From Bacillota bacterium (GTDB taxonomy: Bacteria > Bacillota > Clostridia > Christensenellales > Borkfalkiaceae): a DNA stretch of 6,799 nt. A program made the position numbers and the translations under genes. The stretch lies in the NCBI GenBank assembly GCA_021768985.1, contig JAETTR010000063.1, positions 1-6,799 of the forward strand, given 5' to 3'. Below the pieces are notes generated by a model. The model saw only the letters and a list, made by a program, of their open reading frames with translations, was not told the DNA's origin and searched no databases. Below, one piece after another: positions 1 through 6,039 of this stretch. How positions within the stretch are numbered: position 1 is the first letter of the stretch; each line of letters opens with the position of its first letter.

Positions 1-138
1 GCCCTGATTGTGCAATATGATATCCATTACCACGCCCGCGATCAGCGCGAGCAGGCATACGGCAACCACGGATACGATCACGCGGTTGTTCTTTTTTTCG
101 AAAAAGCGTTTCAGCGTAGAATTTTTCGGTTCGGTCAA
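1..138 (-). CDS. N-terminal part of a membrane-anchored protein of unknown function (runs off the left edge)
   Basis: Only the first 46 codons are present. I do not recognise the family. The visible part is a short charged cytoplasmic stretch (residues 1-19, rich in Lys, Arg and Asn, including LKRFFEKKNNR) followed by one strongly hydrophobic segment at about residues 20-42. This looks like an uncleaved signal anchor with the N-terminus inside and the rest of the protein outside the cell. The start is a TTG at 136-138. It is chosen because a perfect AGGAGG (complement of 147-152) lies 8 bases upstream of it, and a good promoter lies just beyond. No competing ATG precedes the hydrophobic segment. 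The gene diverges from the patatin/aro block, so the two share the 170-bp spacer. Nothing in the visible part indicates function. Confidence 0.75.
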   Translation of the reverse strand, partial: MTEPKNSTLKRFFEKKNNRVIVSVVAVCLLALIAGVVMDIILHNQG

Positions 139-146
139 GTCGGGTT

Positions 147-152
147 CCTCCT
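147..152 (-). promoter_or_regulatory. Shine-Dalgarno that decides the TTG start of the leftward gene
   Basis: The minus strand reads AGGAGG here, 8 bases before TTG at 138-136. The full-consensus match at normal spacing is the main reason for accepting a TTG start. Confidence 0.8.
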
Positions 153-177
153 GCAAATTAGTGAAGTGTTTAACGTA

Positions 178-206
178 ATCATACGATATTTCACGAATTT
201 CGTCAA
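178..206 (-). promoter_or_regulatory. Sigma-A-type promoter for the leftward membrane-protein gene
   Basis: On the minus strand the -35 box is TTGACG (complement of 201-206). A 17-base spacer follows, then the -10 box TATGAT (complement of 178-183). Each box matches the housekeeping consensus at five of six positions, at ideal spacing. Transcription would begin near 171, giving a leader of about 33 bases before the TTG start. The spacer contains the TTTCACGAATTT element described separately. Confidence 0.75.
189..200 (+). repeat. TTTCACGAATTT element, copy 1 (inside the leftward promoter spacer)
   Basis: TTTCACGAATTT here and TTTCACGAAATT at 254-265 differ at one base. The copy extends rightward into a perfect 5-bp inverted repeat, ACGAA-T-TTCGT (193-203), which runs into the -35 box of the leftward promoter. 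Its position between -35 and -10 fits a repressor operator, but that is an inference from position and symmetry only. Confidence 0.4.
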
Positions 207-246
207 GCGAATTTTTTCCAAATTAAGGGAAATGCCGATAATACGG

Positions 247-275
247 TTTACTTTTTCACGAAATTAGAGTAAAAT
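247..275 (+). promoter_or_regulatory. Candidate promoter for the patatin/MBL/aro operon
   Basis: TTTACT (247-252), a 17-base spacer and TAAAAT (270-275) give four of six and five of six consensus matches. Transcription would start near 282, leaving a leader of about 27 bases before the ATG at 309. It is the best rightward candidate in the AT-rich spacer, but weaker than the leftward promoter. A second arrangement using TAATAC at 238-243 has a poor -35 box. I saw no clear promoter in front of any aro gene, so this one probably drives the whole block. Confidence 0.45.
254..265 (+). repeat. TTTCACGAAATT element, copy 2 (inside the rightward promoter spacer)
   Basis: This is the second copy of the 12-base element, in the same orientation and 65 bases from copy 1. 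It falls within the spacer of the candidate rightward promoter. The palindromic extension seen at copy 1 is degraded here (TTAGA in place of TTCGT). Confidence 0.35.
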
Positions 276-280
276 TAAAT

Positions 281-296
281 CGGGTCGTTCGATCCG
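281..296 (+). other. Small stem-loop at the 5' end of the predicted operon transcript
   Basis: CGGGTC (281-286) can pair with GATCCG (291-296), with one G-U pair and a GTTC loop. The stem ends three bases before the GGAGG at 300-304. It would sit at or very near the predicted transcript start, so it may protect the 5' end or influence ribosome access. It is short enough to be chance. Confidence 0.25.
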
Positions 297-308
297 TTCG
301 GAGGAATT

Positions 309-1136
309 ATGGGTTTCTTTGCCCGTTTTAAATCGTTATTCTCGCGAAAAAAACCGGTTTCGCTCGGGCTGGCGCTCGGGAGCGGCGGCGCGAAGGGCAT
401 GGCGCACCTCGGCGCGCTGAAAGCGTTCGAGGAAGAGGGGATCGGGTTCGATTACGTAACGGGAACTTCGATCGGCTCGATCGTGGGCGCATTGTACGCC
501 AAGGGCTTCACTTCGTCGGATATGACGAGCGTGGTGGAGCATCTGAATAAAAAGGAATTCGCGCGGAATCTCCGTCCGTTTTCGGATATGGATTTCGCGG
601 AAGCGTATATCGAGGAATATCTCGAAGGGGAGATTTCATCGCTACCCAAGCCGTTTGCCGCATGGGCGACGGACGGCTCGACCAACGAAGGCGTTCTTCT
701 GAACGAAGGCAAGATCGCCCGCGTGCTCACGGCGTCGTCCGCCATGCCGCCCCTGTTCCGAGGCGTGGAAATCGGCGGGAGAAGGCTGTACGACGGGGCG
801 TTTACCAACGCGATTCCCGCGGACGTCTGCAAACAAATGGGCGCGGAGGCGGTCGTGGGAATCGACCTTTCCGCCTTTCTTCGCCCCGAAGAAGAGAAGG
901 GAAGGCTGGAACGGCTGGTTGGTTCGGCGATCAACGCGTTCGTGCCCGTGAAAACGATGCCGGACGCCAAGACGCGCGGCTACGACGCGGCGGACGTGAT
1001 GCTCCGTCCCAACCTGTATCATTTCCGACCCACCGATCTCGACCGCGCCTCCGCGGACGCCATGTTCGACATCGGCTATCAGGAAGCGAAGGCGAAGATG
1101 CCCGAGATCCGCGAACTGTTAAAGAGGAAATCGTGA
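309..1136 (+). CDS. Patatin-like phospholipase family protein (RssA/YlbK type)
   Basis: A 275-residue serine hydrolase of the bacterial single-domain patatin group, expected to cleave acyl chains from phospholipids or other lipids with a Ser-Asp dyad. The oxyanion-hole loop GSGGAKG is at residues 24-30. The nucleophile elbow GTSIG is at 52-56 with Ser54 as nucleophile. The typical SSAMPPLF stretch is at 143-150, and the catalytic DGA motif is at 162-164 (Asp162). All expected catalytic elements are present, so the enzyme should be active. The first 15 residues are short, basic and amphipathic (FARFKSLFSRKK), with no signal peptide or membrane span, which suggests a cytoplasmic or membrane-surface location. 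The ATG at 309 has GGAGG at 300-304. It is the first gene of the operon, and its stop overlaps the next start. The substrate cannot be read from sequence; the family call is firm. Confidence 0.9.
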   Translation: MGFFARFKSLFSRKKPVSLGLALGSGGAKGMAHLGALKAFEEEGIGFDYVTGTSIGSIVGALYAKGFTSSDMTSVVEHLNKKEFARNLRPFSDMDFAEAYIEEYLEGEISSLPKPFAAWATDGSTNEGVLLNEGKIARVLTASSAMPPLFRGVEIGGRRLYDGAFTNAIPADVCKQMGAEAVVGIDLSAFLRPEEEKGRLERLVGSAINAFVPVKTMPDAKTRGYDAADVMLRPNLYHFRPTDLDRASADAMFDIGYQEAKAKMPEIRELLKRKS

Positions 1137-2104
1137 ATCCGTTTGCGCCGCGCCCGCACGGGCGGAAAAAAGCGATCCGCAAAATAATGATCGTCTGCGT
1201 CTGCGCGCTCCTGATCGGCGCGCTCGCGCTGTTCGATTTTTTGTGTCCTTTTCAATCGATGCTTCCCGCGGCGGACATTCCCGCGCGGGCGGAAGGGGAG
1301 CTTCGCGTTCACTTTTTAAGTGTGGGGCAGGGCGACTGCGCCGCGGTGGAGTTTCCGGACGGCGAAGTGCTCTTCATCGATGCGGGCGACGGCGGATTCG
1401 AAGCGGAAACCGTGCTGTTGCGTTTCGCCAAGGGCTTGAAGCCTGATTCTATTTCCCTTGCGGCGACGCACGCCAATATCGATCATTACGGCGGGTTTAT
1501 AAAGCTTACGTCGCTCTATCCCGTGAAAAAGGCGTATCTGCCCGCGGTCGAATCGCCGACCGCCGAATACCGCGCGTTTGTGGGCGCGGTTGCGCGGACG
1601 GGTTGCGAAACGGAGATTCTGACCCGTTATTCGGTGATCGCGCATCCGAGCGGCGCTTATCTCGTCTGCATATCGCCCTATTCCGCGGGCGAGACGGACG
1701 AGAACGATTCCTCCGCCGTGCTCTATCTGAGCTATCTCGGCGTGAACGTGCTGTTCTGCGCGGATATCTCGGGCGTGCGCGAGCGCAGACTTTTGCGCGA
1801 ATACGCGCTTATGGAGGGCATATTCGACGCGGGCGAATATCGGGTACGGCTCGACGAAACGGATATCGTCAAGGTTGCGCATCACGGGTCGGCGTATTCT
1901 TCCGATTCGGACTGGCTCGGATTGCTCGGCGCAAAAACCGCCGTGATCAGTTGCGGGCGGGGGAATTCGTACGGGCATCCCGCTTCGGGCGCGGTGAAGC
2001 GGCTTTCGGACGCGGGTGCGGAAATTTTCCGTACGGACGAGCTCGGAAACGTGACGGTGCACATTTTAAACGGGAACTACGAAGTAACTACGGAACGGGA
2101 GTGA
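1133..2104 (+). CDS. Membrane-anchored ComEC/Rec2-type metallo-beta-lactamase-fold hydrolase
   Basis: A 323-residue protein with a basic N-terminus (RKKAIRK, 11-17), one membrane span at about 18-37, and an MBL domain from about residue 57. Basic residues before the span place the MBL domain outside the cell, where the related ComEC domain is thought to act on DNA. Family landmarks are FLSVGQGDC (61-69), FIDAGDGG (81-88), NDSS (191-194), VAHHGS (248-253) and NSYGHP (278-283). Two positions are unusual. The metal motif, commonly HxHxDH, is HANIDH (113-118), with Asn115 in place of the second His. The strand before the bridging Asp reads FCAD (208-211) rather than the usual xxGD. The GTG start at 1133 shares GTGA with the patatin stop and follows an AGAGGA ribosome site at normal spacing; the open frame continues further upstream but only inside the patatin gene. 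The rest of the ComEC channel is absent, so this is a stand-alone hydrolase and not a complete DNA-uptake protein. Its substrate is unknown. Confidence 0.82.
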   Translation: MNPFAPRPHGRKKAIRKIMIVCVCALLIGALALFDFLCPFQSMLPAADIPARAEGELRVHFLSVGQGDCAAVEFPDGEVLFIDAGDGGFEAETVLLRFAKGLKPDSISLAATHANIDHYGGFIKLTSLYPVKKAYLPAVESPTAEYRAFVGAVARTGCETEILTRYSVIAHPSGAYLVCISPYSAGETDENDSSAVLYLSYLGVNVLFCADISGVRERRLLREYALMEGIFDAGEYRVRLDETDIVKVAHHGSAYSSDSDWLGLLGAKTAVISCGRGNSYGHPASGAVKRLSDAGAEIFRTDELGNVTVHILNGNYEVTTERE

Positions 2105-2107
2105 ACT

Positions 2108-3238
2108 ATGAAAATTACGACGGCGGGAGAATCGCACGGCAAGGCGCTGATTGCGGTGATCGAGGGCTTGCCCGCGGGATTGAAACTCGATTTAAAGGAA
2201 ATTCAGGAGAAGCTGGCGATGCGGCAGAGCGGTTACGGCAGGGGCGCGCGCCAGAAGATCGAGCAGGATACCGCGGAAATTCTGACGGGCGTGCGCGATT
2301 CGGTCACGCTCGGCAGTCCCGTCACGCTTGCCGTGTTCAACCGCGATTACGAGAACTGGCGGGCGTACATGGCGCCCGAGGGATGCGACGTTTCCGCGCG
2401 CGCCGTGAGCAAGGTGCGCCCCGGTCACGCCGATCTTGCGGGGTTGTTGAAATTCGGCGGGTGCGACGCGCGCAATATTCTGGAACGCGCTTCCGCAAGA
2501 GAGACCGCCGTCCGCGTCGCCGCGGGCACGGTCGCAAGACAGTATCTGCGCGCGCTCGGCGTAGAGATCACGGGCTACGTGCGCGCCTGCGGGGAAGTGA
2601 CGGACGAGGGCGAGTATACCTTCGAGGAGATCGTGAAGAACCGTTCCGCGGCGCTCGGCATGATGAACGCGGATTGCGAGAGCGAGGCGATTGCGTATAT
2701 CGACGGTTGTACGGTGCGCGGGGATACCTGCGGCGGCGCGCTCGAACTGCGCGTGAAAGGGCTGAAGAGCGGATTCGGCAGCTGCATGACCTATGCGGAG
2801 AAGCTGGACGCGCGCCTTGCCGCCGCCCTTATGAGCGTACAGGCGGTGAAGGGCGTGGAGTTCGGGCTCGGGTTCCGCGCGGCGAACTTGCCGGGGAGCG
2901 AAGTGCACGACGAAATTTTTTACGAAGAGGGGCGGGGTTTTTACCGCAGGACCAACCGCGCGGGCGGAATCGAAGGGGGCATGAGCAACGGCGAAGAGCT
3001 GATCGTGCGCGCCGTCATGAAACCCATTCCCACGCTGATGCGGGGGCTGAACACGGTGGATTTCGTCTGCAAAATGCCCGTGCGCGCCGCAACCGAGCGG
3101 AGCGACGTCTGCGCGGTGACCGCCTGCGAAATCATTCTGGAAAGCGCGTTGGCGGCGGAGCTTGCGAAGGTCGTTGCCGAACGGCTCGGCGGCGATAACA
3201 TGGCGGAAGTCGTCGAGCGCTACGGGAGGCTGTCATGA
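2108..3238 (+). CDS. aroC: Chorismate synthase
   Basis: Converts 5-enolpyruvylshikimate-3-phosphate to chorismate, the last common step to aromatic amino acids and folate. The enzyme needs reduced FMN and works as a cytoplasmic tetramer. At 376 residues it is full length. Signatures are GESHG (7-11), SGYGRGARQKIEQD (41-54), RPGHADLAG (104-112), RASARETAVRVAAG (127-140) and, near the C-terminus, GGMSNGEELIVRAVMKPIPT followed by the ERSDVCAV segment. All appear in the expected order. The ATG at 2108 is three bases after the MBL stop, with GGGAG at 2097-2101 lying across the end of that gene. The end overlaps aroB by ATGA. It is placed first among the aro genes although it catalyses the final step. 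Confidence 0.96.
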   Translation: MKITTAGESHGKALIAVIEGLPAGLKLDLKEIQEKLAMRQSGYGRGARQKIEQDTAEILTGVRDSVTLGSPVTLAVFNRDYENWRAYMAPEGCDVSARAVSKVRPGHADLAGLLKFGGCDARNILERASARETAVRVAAGTVARQYLRALGVEITGYVRACGEVTDEGEYTFEEIVKNRSAALGMMNADCESEAIAYIDGCTVRGDTCGGALELRVKGLKSGFGSCMTYAEKLDARLAAALMSVQAVKGVEFGLGFRAANLPGSEVHDEIFYEEGRGFYRRTNRAGGIEGGMSNGEELIVRAVMKPIPTLMRGLNTVDFVCKMPVRAATERSDVCAVTACEIILESALAAELAKVVAERLGGDNMAEVVERYGRLS

Positions 3239-4287
3239 TCACGTTCAGGATCTCGGGCAGGTTTTCGGAAAAGAGCGAAATTATCTGCGGGGTGGGCGCG
3301 TTCGATGCGTTGCCCCCGCGCGCTGCGGAGGGCGCGTTCGTGTTTACCGACGAGAACGTGCAAAGCCTTTACGGAGAAACGATCCGATCCCGCTTTCCTG
3401 ACGCGCCCGTGTACGCCATGCGCGCGGGCGAGGCGTACAAGACGCCCGAAACGCTGTTTGCGTTGCTCGGCGAAATGGCGCGGGCGGGCGTCCGTCGGAC
3501 GGGGCGGCTGATCTGCATAGGCGGCGGGGTCGTCGGGGATATCGGCGGACTTGCGAGCGCGCTGTACATGCGCGGAATCGAGTGCGTTCAGGTTCCCACG
3601 ACTTTGCTCGCGCAGGTCGATTCTTCGGTGGGCGGCAAAACCGCCGTGGACTTCTGCGGGGTGAAGAACCTGATCGGCGCGTTCAAACAGCCCGCAAAAG
3701 TGCTCGTGGATCCCGTGTTTTTAAAAACTTTACCCGATCGGGAGGTGCGGTGCGGACTCGGCGAAATCGTAAAACACGCCGCGCTCGACGCGGCGCTGTT
3801 CGACAAGCTGTCCGCAAACCGCGAAAAGCTCTTCGATCCGGATTTTCTCGCCGGGATCGTTCCCGAGAATATCGCGATCAAATCGGAGGTCGTGAAAGCC
3901 GATCCGCACGAAAAGGATTTGCGGAAATGTCTGAACCTCGGACATACGACGGGGCACGCCTTCGAATTGCTGGACGGAAAGCTATCGCACGGGGAGTACG
4001 TGCTGACCGGCATTCTGTTCGAAGCCGAGCTTGCAAAGCGGTATACCGACTGCGACGAAGCTTATCTGGAAGCGTTGAAAGCGCTTGCCCGTTCGGCGCT
4101 CGGCAGAACGCCCGCGCTCCCGCCCGCGCGGGAAGCGGCGGAGTTTGCCAGGCTCGACAAAAAGAACGGCGCGGGCGGCAGGGTAACCGTAACCGCGCCC
4201 GTGGAAAAGGGAGAGTACGTTTTGCTCGATATTCCCTACGAGGAATACGTGCGTGCGCTCGCCGAAATACAGGAGAAATTATGTTGA
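3235..4287 (+). CDS. aroB: 3-dehydroquinate synthase
   Basis: Cyclises DAHP to 3-dehydroquinate, the second step of the shikimate pathway, using NAD+ and a divalent metal in the cytoplasm. The 350-residue length is normal. The nucleotide-binding loop GGGVVGDIGG is at 96-105. The long conserved stretch with PTTLLAQVDSSVGGKT is at 121-136, and KNLIGAF is at 144-150. Metal ligands, placed by comparison with the family, are Glu177 (GLGEIVKH), His237 (LNLGHTTGHA) and His252 (LSHGE). The DKK segment near 308-310 is also typical. These features distinguish it from glycerol dehydrogenase relatives. The ATG at 3235 overlaps the aroC stop by ATGA and is preceded by GGGAGG at 3224-3229. The last seven bases overlap aroE. 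Confidence 0.96.
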   Translation: MITFRISGRFSEKSEIICGVGAFDALPPRAAEGAFVFTDENVQSLYGETIRSRFPDAPVYAMRAGEAYKTPETLFALLGEMARAGVRRTGRLICIGGGVVGDIGGLASALYMRGIECVQVPTTLLAQVDSSVGGKTAVDFCGVKNLIGAFKQPAKVLVDPVFLKTLPDREVRCGLGEIVKHAALDAALFDKLSANREKLFDPDFLAGIVPENIAIKSEVVKADPHEKDLRKCLNLGHTTGHAFELLDGKLSHGEYVLTGILFEAELAKRYTDCDEAYLEALKALARSALGRTPALPPAREAAEFARLDKKNGAGGRVTVTAPVEKGEYVLLDIPYEEYVRALAEIQEKLC

Positions 4288-5114
4288 AACTCGCCGTGAT
4301 CGGAAAGGACGTTTCCCAATCGCAAAGCCCTTCCATGCATACCTTTATTCTGAACCGAATGGGCGTTGCCTGCACCTACGACGCGGTGTCCATTCCGCCC
4401 GCCGAATTTCAGAGCCGCGCGGAGGGGCTGTTCGGAGCGTACGACGCGTTCTGCGTGACCATTCCGTTTAAGGCGGATATCGTACCCTATTTAAGAGAAC
4501 TGCGCGGAGACGCGCCCGCGTTCGGCGTGGTCAACGTGGTGCTTACGGGCGAACGGGCGGGTTACAATACCGACGGCTACGGCTTTCTTCTGATGCTCGA
4601 AAACGCGGGGCTCTCCGTCAAAAGAAAGACGGCGCTCGTGCTCGGCGCGGGCGGCGCGGGCAGGAGCTGTATCAAAAAACTGCTCGACGCGGGCGCGGAG
4701 GTGTACGCGTTCGAGCGGGACGGCGCGCGGCTGAACGCCGTGTATAAAGAGTTCGGCGGATTCACCCCGCTTGCCGAAGTGCCCGTCCAACCGTTCGATC
4801 TCGTGATCAATTGCACGGGCATCGGGATGCACGACACGGTGGGAAAGACGCCGACCGTTACCTTTGCGGGCGGGGAGAGCAAGCCCGTCGGCGAGGAGCT
4901 CCTCGCGCTGTGCGGGGCGGCGGTCGATCTGATCTACGTGCCCAAGGAATCGGAGTTTCTGCGCATCGCGCGCTCGCTCGGAAAAAAGACGGTGGACGGC
5001 GAGGCGATGCTGTTCTATCAGGCGTACTACGGCGATTGCATTCTGCTCGGGCGGGAGCCGAAGGCGGAAGAGGCGAAAATATTCTGGCGGAGCTATTCGG
5101 AGGAAAGAGCATGA
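4281..5114 (+). CDS. aroE: Shikimate dehydrogenase
   Basis: Reduces 3-dehydroshikimate to shikimate with NADPH. It has 277 residues and two domains. The substrate domain shows SQSPSMH (14-20), the catalytic-lysine motif VTIPFK (59-64, Lys64), NTDGYGF (96-102, Asp98) and a late YQ (Gln247). The dinucleotide-binding loop is GAGGAGRS (122-129). Two normally strong motifs are altered. The AVNT shikimate-contact motif is VVNV (83-86), keeping Asn85 but replacing Thr. The NRT motif that binds the NADP 2'-phosphate appears as ERD (145-147), keeping the Arg. The enzyme is probably a true AroE, given the neighbours, but cofactor or substrate preference may have shifted. The ATG at 4281 follows AGGAG at 4271-4275 and starts inside the last codons of aroB. 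The end overlaps aroQ by ATGA. Confidence 0.9.
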   Translation: MLKLAVIGKDVSQSQSPSMHTFILNRMGVACTYDAVSIPPAEFQSRAEGLFGAYDAFCVTIPFKADIVPYLRELRGDAPAFGVVNVVLTGERAGYNTDGYGFLLMLENAGLSVKRKTALVLGAGGAGRSCIKKLLDAGAEVYAFERDGARLNAVYKEFGGFTPLAEVPVQPFDLVINCTGIGMHDTVGKTPTVTFAGGESKPVGEELLALCGAAVDLIYVPKESEFLRIARSLGKKTVDGEAMLFYQAYYGDCILLGREPKAEEAKIFWRSYSEERA

Positions 5115-5533
5115 AATTACTCATTTTAAACGGCGTGAATCTGAACCTGACGGGCAAGCGCGAGCAGGGCGTGTACGGCAGCGAGAGCTTGGAGAGCATC
5201 AACAGGGAGCTCGAAGCGTTTGCGGCGGCGCACGGACATACGGCGGTCTGCAAACAGACCAACCTCGAAGGGGAGATTTGCACACTGATCCATGAGGCGG
5301 AGGGCAAGTACGACGGGATCGTGCTCAACGCGGGCGCGTTCACCCATTACTCCTATGCGATCCGCGACGCGATCGCTTCGGTCGCGGTGCCCGTGGTGGA
5401 GGTGCATATGTCCAACGTGCACGCGCGCGAAGAGTTCCGCAGAAAGTCGGTGCTCACCGAGGTGTGCCGCGGAGAGGTGCTCGGCTTCGGCAAGAACAGT
5501 TATAAACTCGCAATGGAGAGCTTTTGGTTATGA
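5111..5533 (+). CDS. aroQ: Type II 3-dehydroquinate dehydratase
   Basis: Removes water from 3-dehydroquinate to give 3-dehydroshikimate. It belongs to the type II class, which acts through an enolate intermediate and forms dodecamers. At 140 residues it is near the usual length of about 145. Active-site residues by family comparison are Arg17 and Tyr22 on the flexible lid (GKREQGVYG), Asn73 (LNAGAFTH), His99 (VEVHMSN) and Arg106 (HAREEFR). Two conserved prolines are replaced: the N-terminal motif is NGVNLN where NGPNLN is usual, and the Asn73 loop is NAGA where NPGA is usual. No catalytic residue is lost. The ATG at 5111 has GGAGG at 5099-5103, seven bases upstream, and shares ATGA with the aroE stop. 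The C-terminus overlaps aroK. Confidence 0.94.
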   Translation: MKLLILNGVNLNLTGKREQGVYGSESLESINRELEAFAAAHGHTAVCKQTNLEGEICTLIHEAEGKYDGIVLNAGAFTHYSYAIRDAIASVAVPVVEVHMSNVHAREEFRRKSVLTEVCRGEVLGFGKNSYKLAMESFWL

Positions 5534-6039
5534 ATATCGTACTTTGCGGCATGATGGGCGTCGGAAAATCGAGCGTGGGAATTCGCATTGCCGAACTGAC
5601 GGATCGGCAGTGGGCGGATACCGATCTGCTGATTACCGACCGCTACGGCAAGATTTCCGACTTGTTCGAGTTTTACGGGGAAGCGCATTTCCGCTCCCTC
5701 GAAACGGAGATCGTCCGCGAGCTTTCGGGGAAGGACGGGCTGATCATCTCTACGGGCGGCGGGCTCGTGTTAAAGCCCGAAAACAGCGAGCTGTTGAAGA
5801 AGGGCGGTAAAATCTTTTTTATGCGCGCCACGGTCGATACCCTGCTTTCCCGCGTGTACGGCGACGACAACCGCCCGCTGTTAAAGAATACGGATAAGAC
5901 GGCGGAGACGCTCGGCGCGCTTCTGGAAGAGCGCACGCCCGTGTACGCGCACGTCGCCGATGAAATCGTGGATACCGACGGTAAGACGGTGGACGAGGTC
6001 GCGCTTGAAATTATCGCGCTCATGGGGGCGGAGGCATGA
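5530..6039 (+). CDS. aroK: Shikimate kinase
   Basis: Phosphorylates shikimate at the 3-hydroxyl using ATP, in the cytoplasm. It has 169 residues, a typical length. Walker A is GMMGVGKSS (7-15). The shikimate-binding DTD is at 30-32, FR at 54-55 (Arg55), and STGGG at 74-78. The lid arginine lies in RPLL (Arg115), with a later Arg136 in ERTPVY. The start is uncertain between ATG at 5530, which forms ATGA with the aroQ stop and gives a normal N-terminus (MNIVLCGMMG), and an in-frame TTG at 5524 that adds two residues. The only ribosome site, GGAG at 5515-5518, is 11 bases from the ATG but 5 from the TTG. I prefer the ATG because ATGA overlaps recur in this operon. The stop overlaps the SDR start. 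Confidence 0.94.
   Translation: MNIVLCGMMGVGKSSVGIRIAELTDRQWADTDLLITDRYGKISDLFEFYGEAHFRSLETEIVRELSGKDGLIISTGGGLVLKPENSELLKKGGKIFFMRATVDTLLSRVYGDDNRPLLKNTDKTAETLGALLEERTPVYAHVADEIVDTDGKTVDEVALEIIALMGAEA

Noticed and set aside
215..232. TTTCC ... GGAAA inverted repeat in the divergent spacer
   Set aside because: A five-base stem with an eight-base AT-rich loop is easily expected by chance and it does not overlap either promoter's core boxes.
10..267. 85-codon plus-strand frame at the left edge
   Set aside because: It lies antisense to the leftward gene, crosses that gene's promoter and has no ribosome site.
139..308. T-box, riboswitch or attenuator leader for aromatic control
   Set aside because: The predicted rightward leader is under 30 bases and the whole spacer is 170 bases. 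I found no T-box sequence, no Trp/Phe-rich leader peptide and only small hairpins.
662..1132. Upstream extension of the MBL reading frame through the patatin gene
   Set aside because: The patatin frame over the same bases has all family motifs. The translated extension is Arg/Gly-rich with no domain character, and the GTG at 1133 has its own ribosome site.
1603..3198. Long 531-codon plus-strand frame across the MBL gene and aroC
   Set aside because: It is an Arg-rich out-of-frame translation of GC-rich coding DNA and overlaps aroC, whose identity is certain.
3582..4280. Extension of the aroE frame upstream through aroB
   Set aside because: It lies wholly within aroB, is Arg-rich and lacks motifs. 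The ATG at 4281 with AGGAG gives a standard AroE N-terminus.
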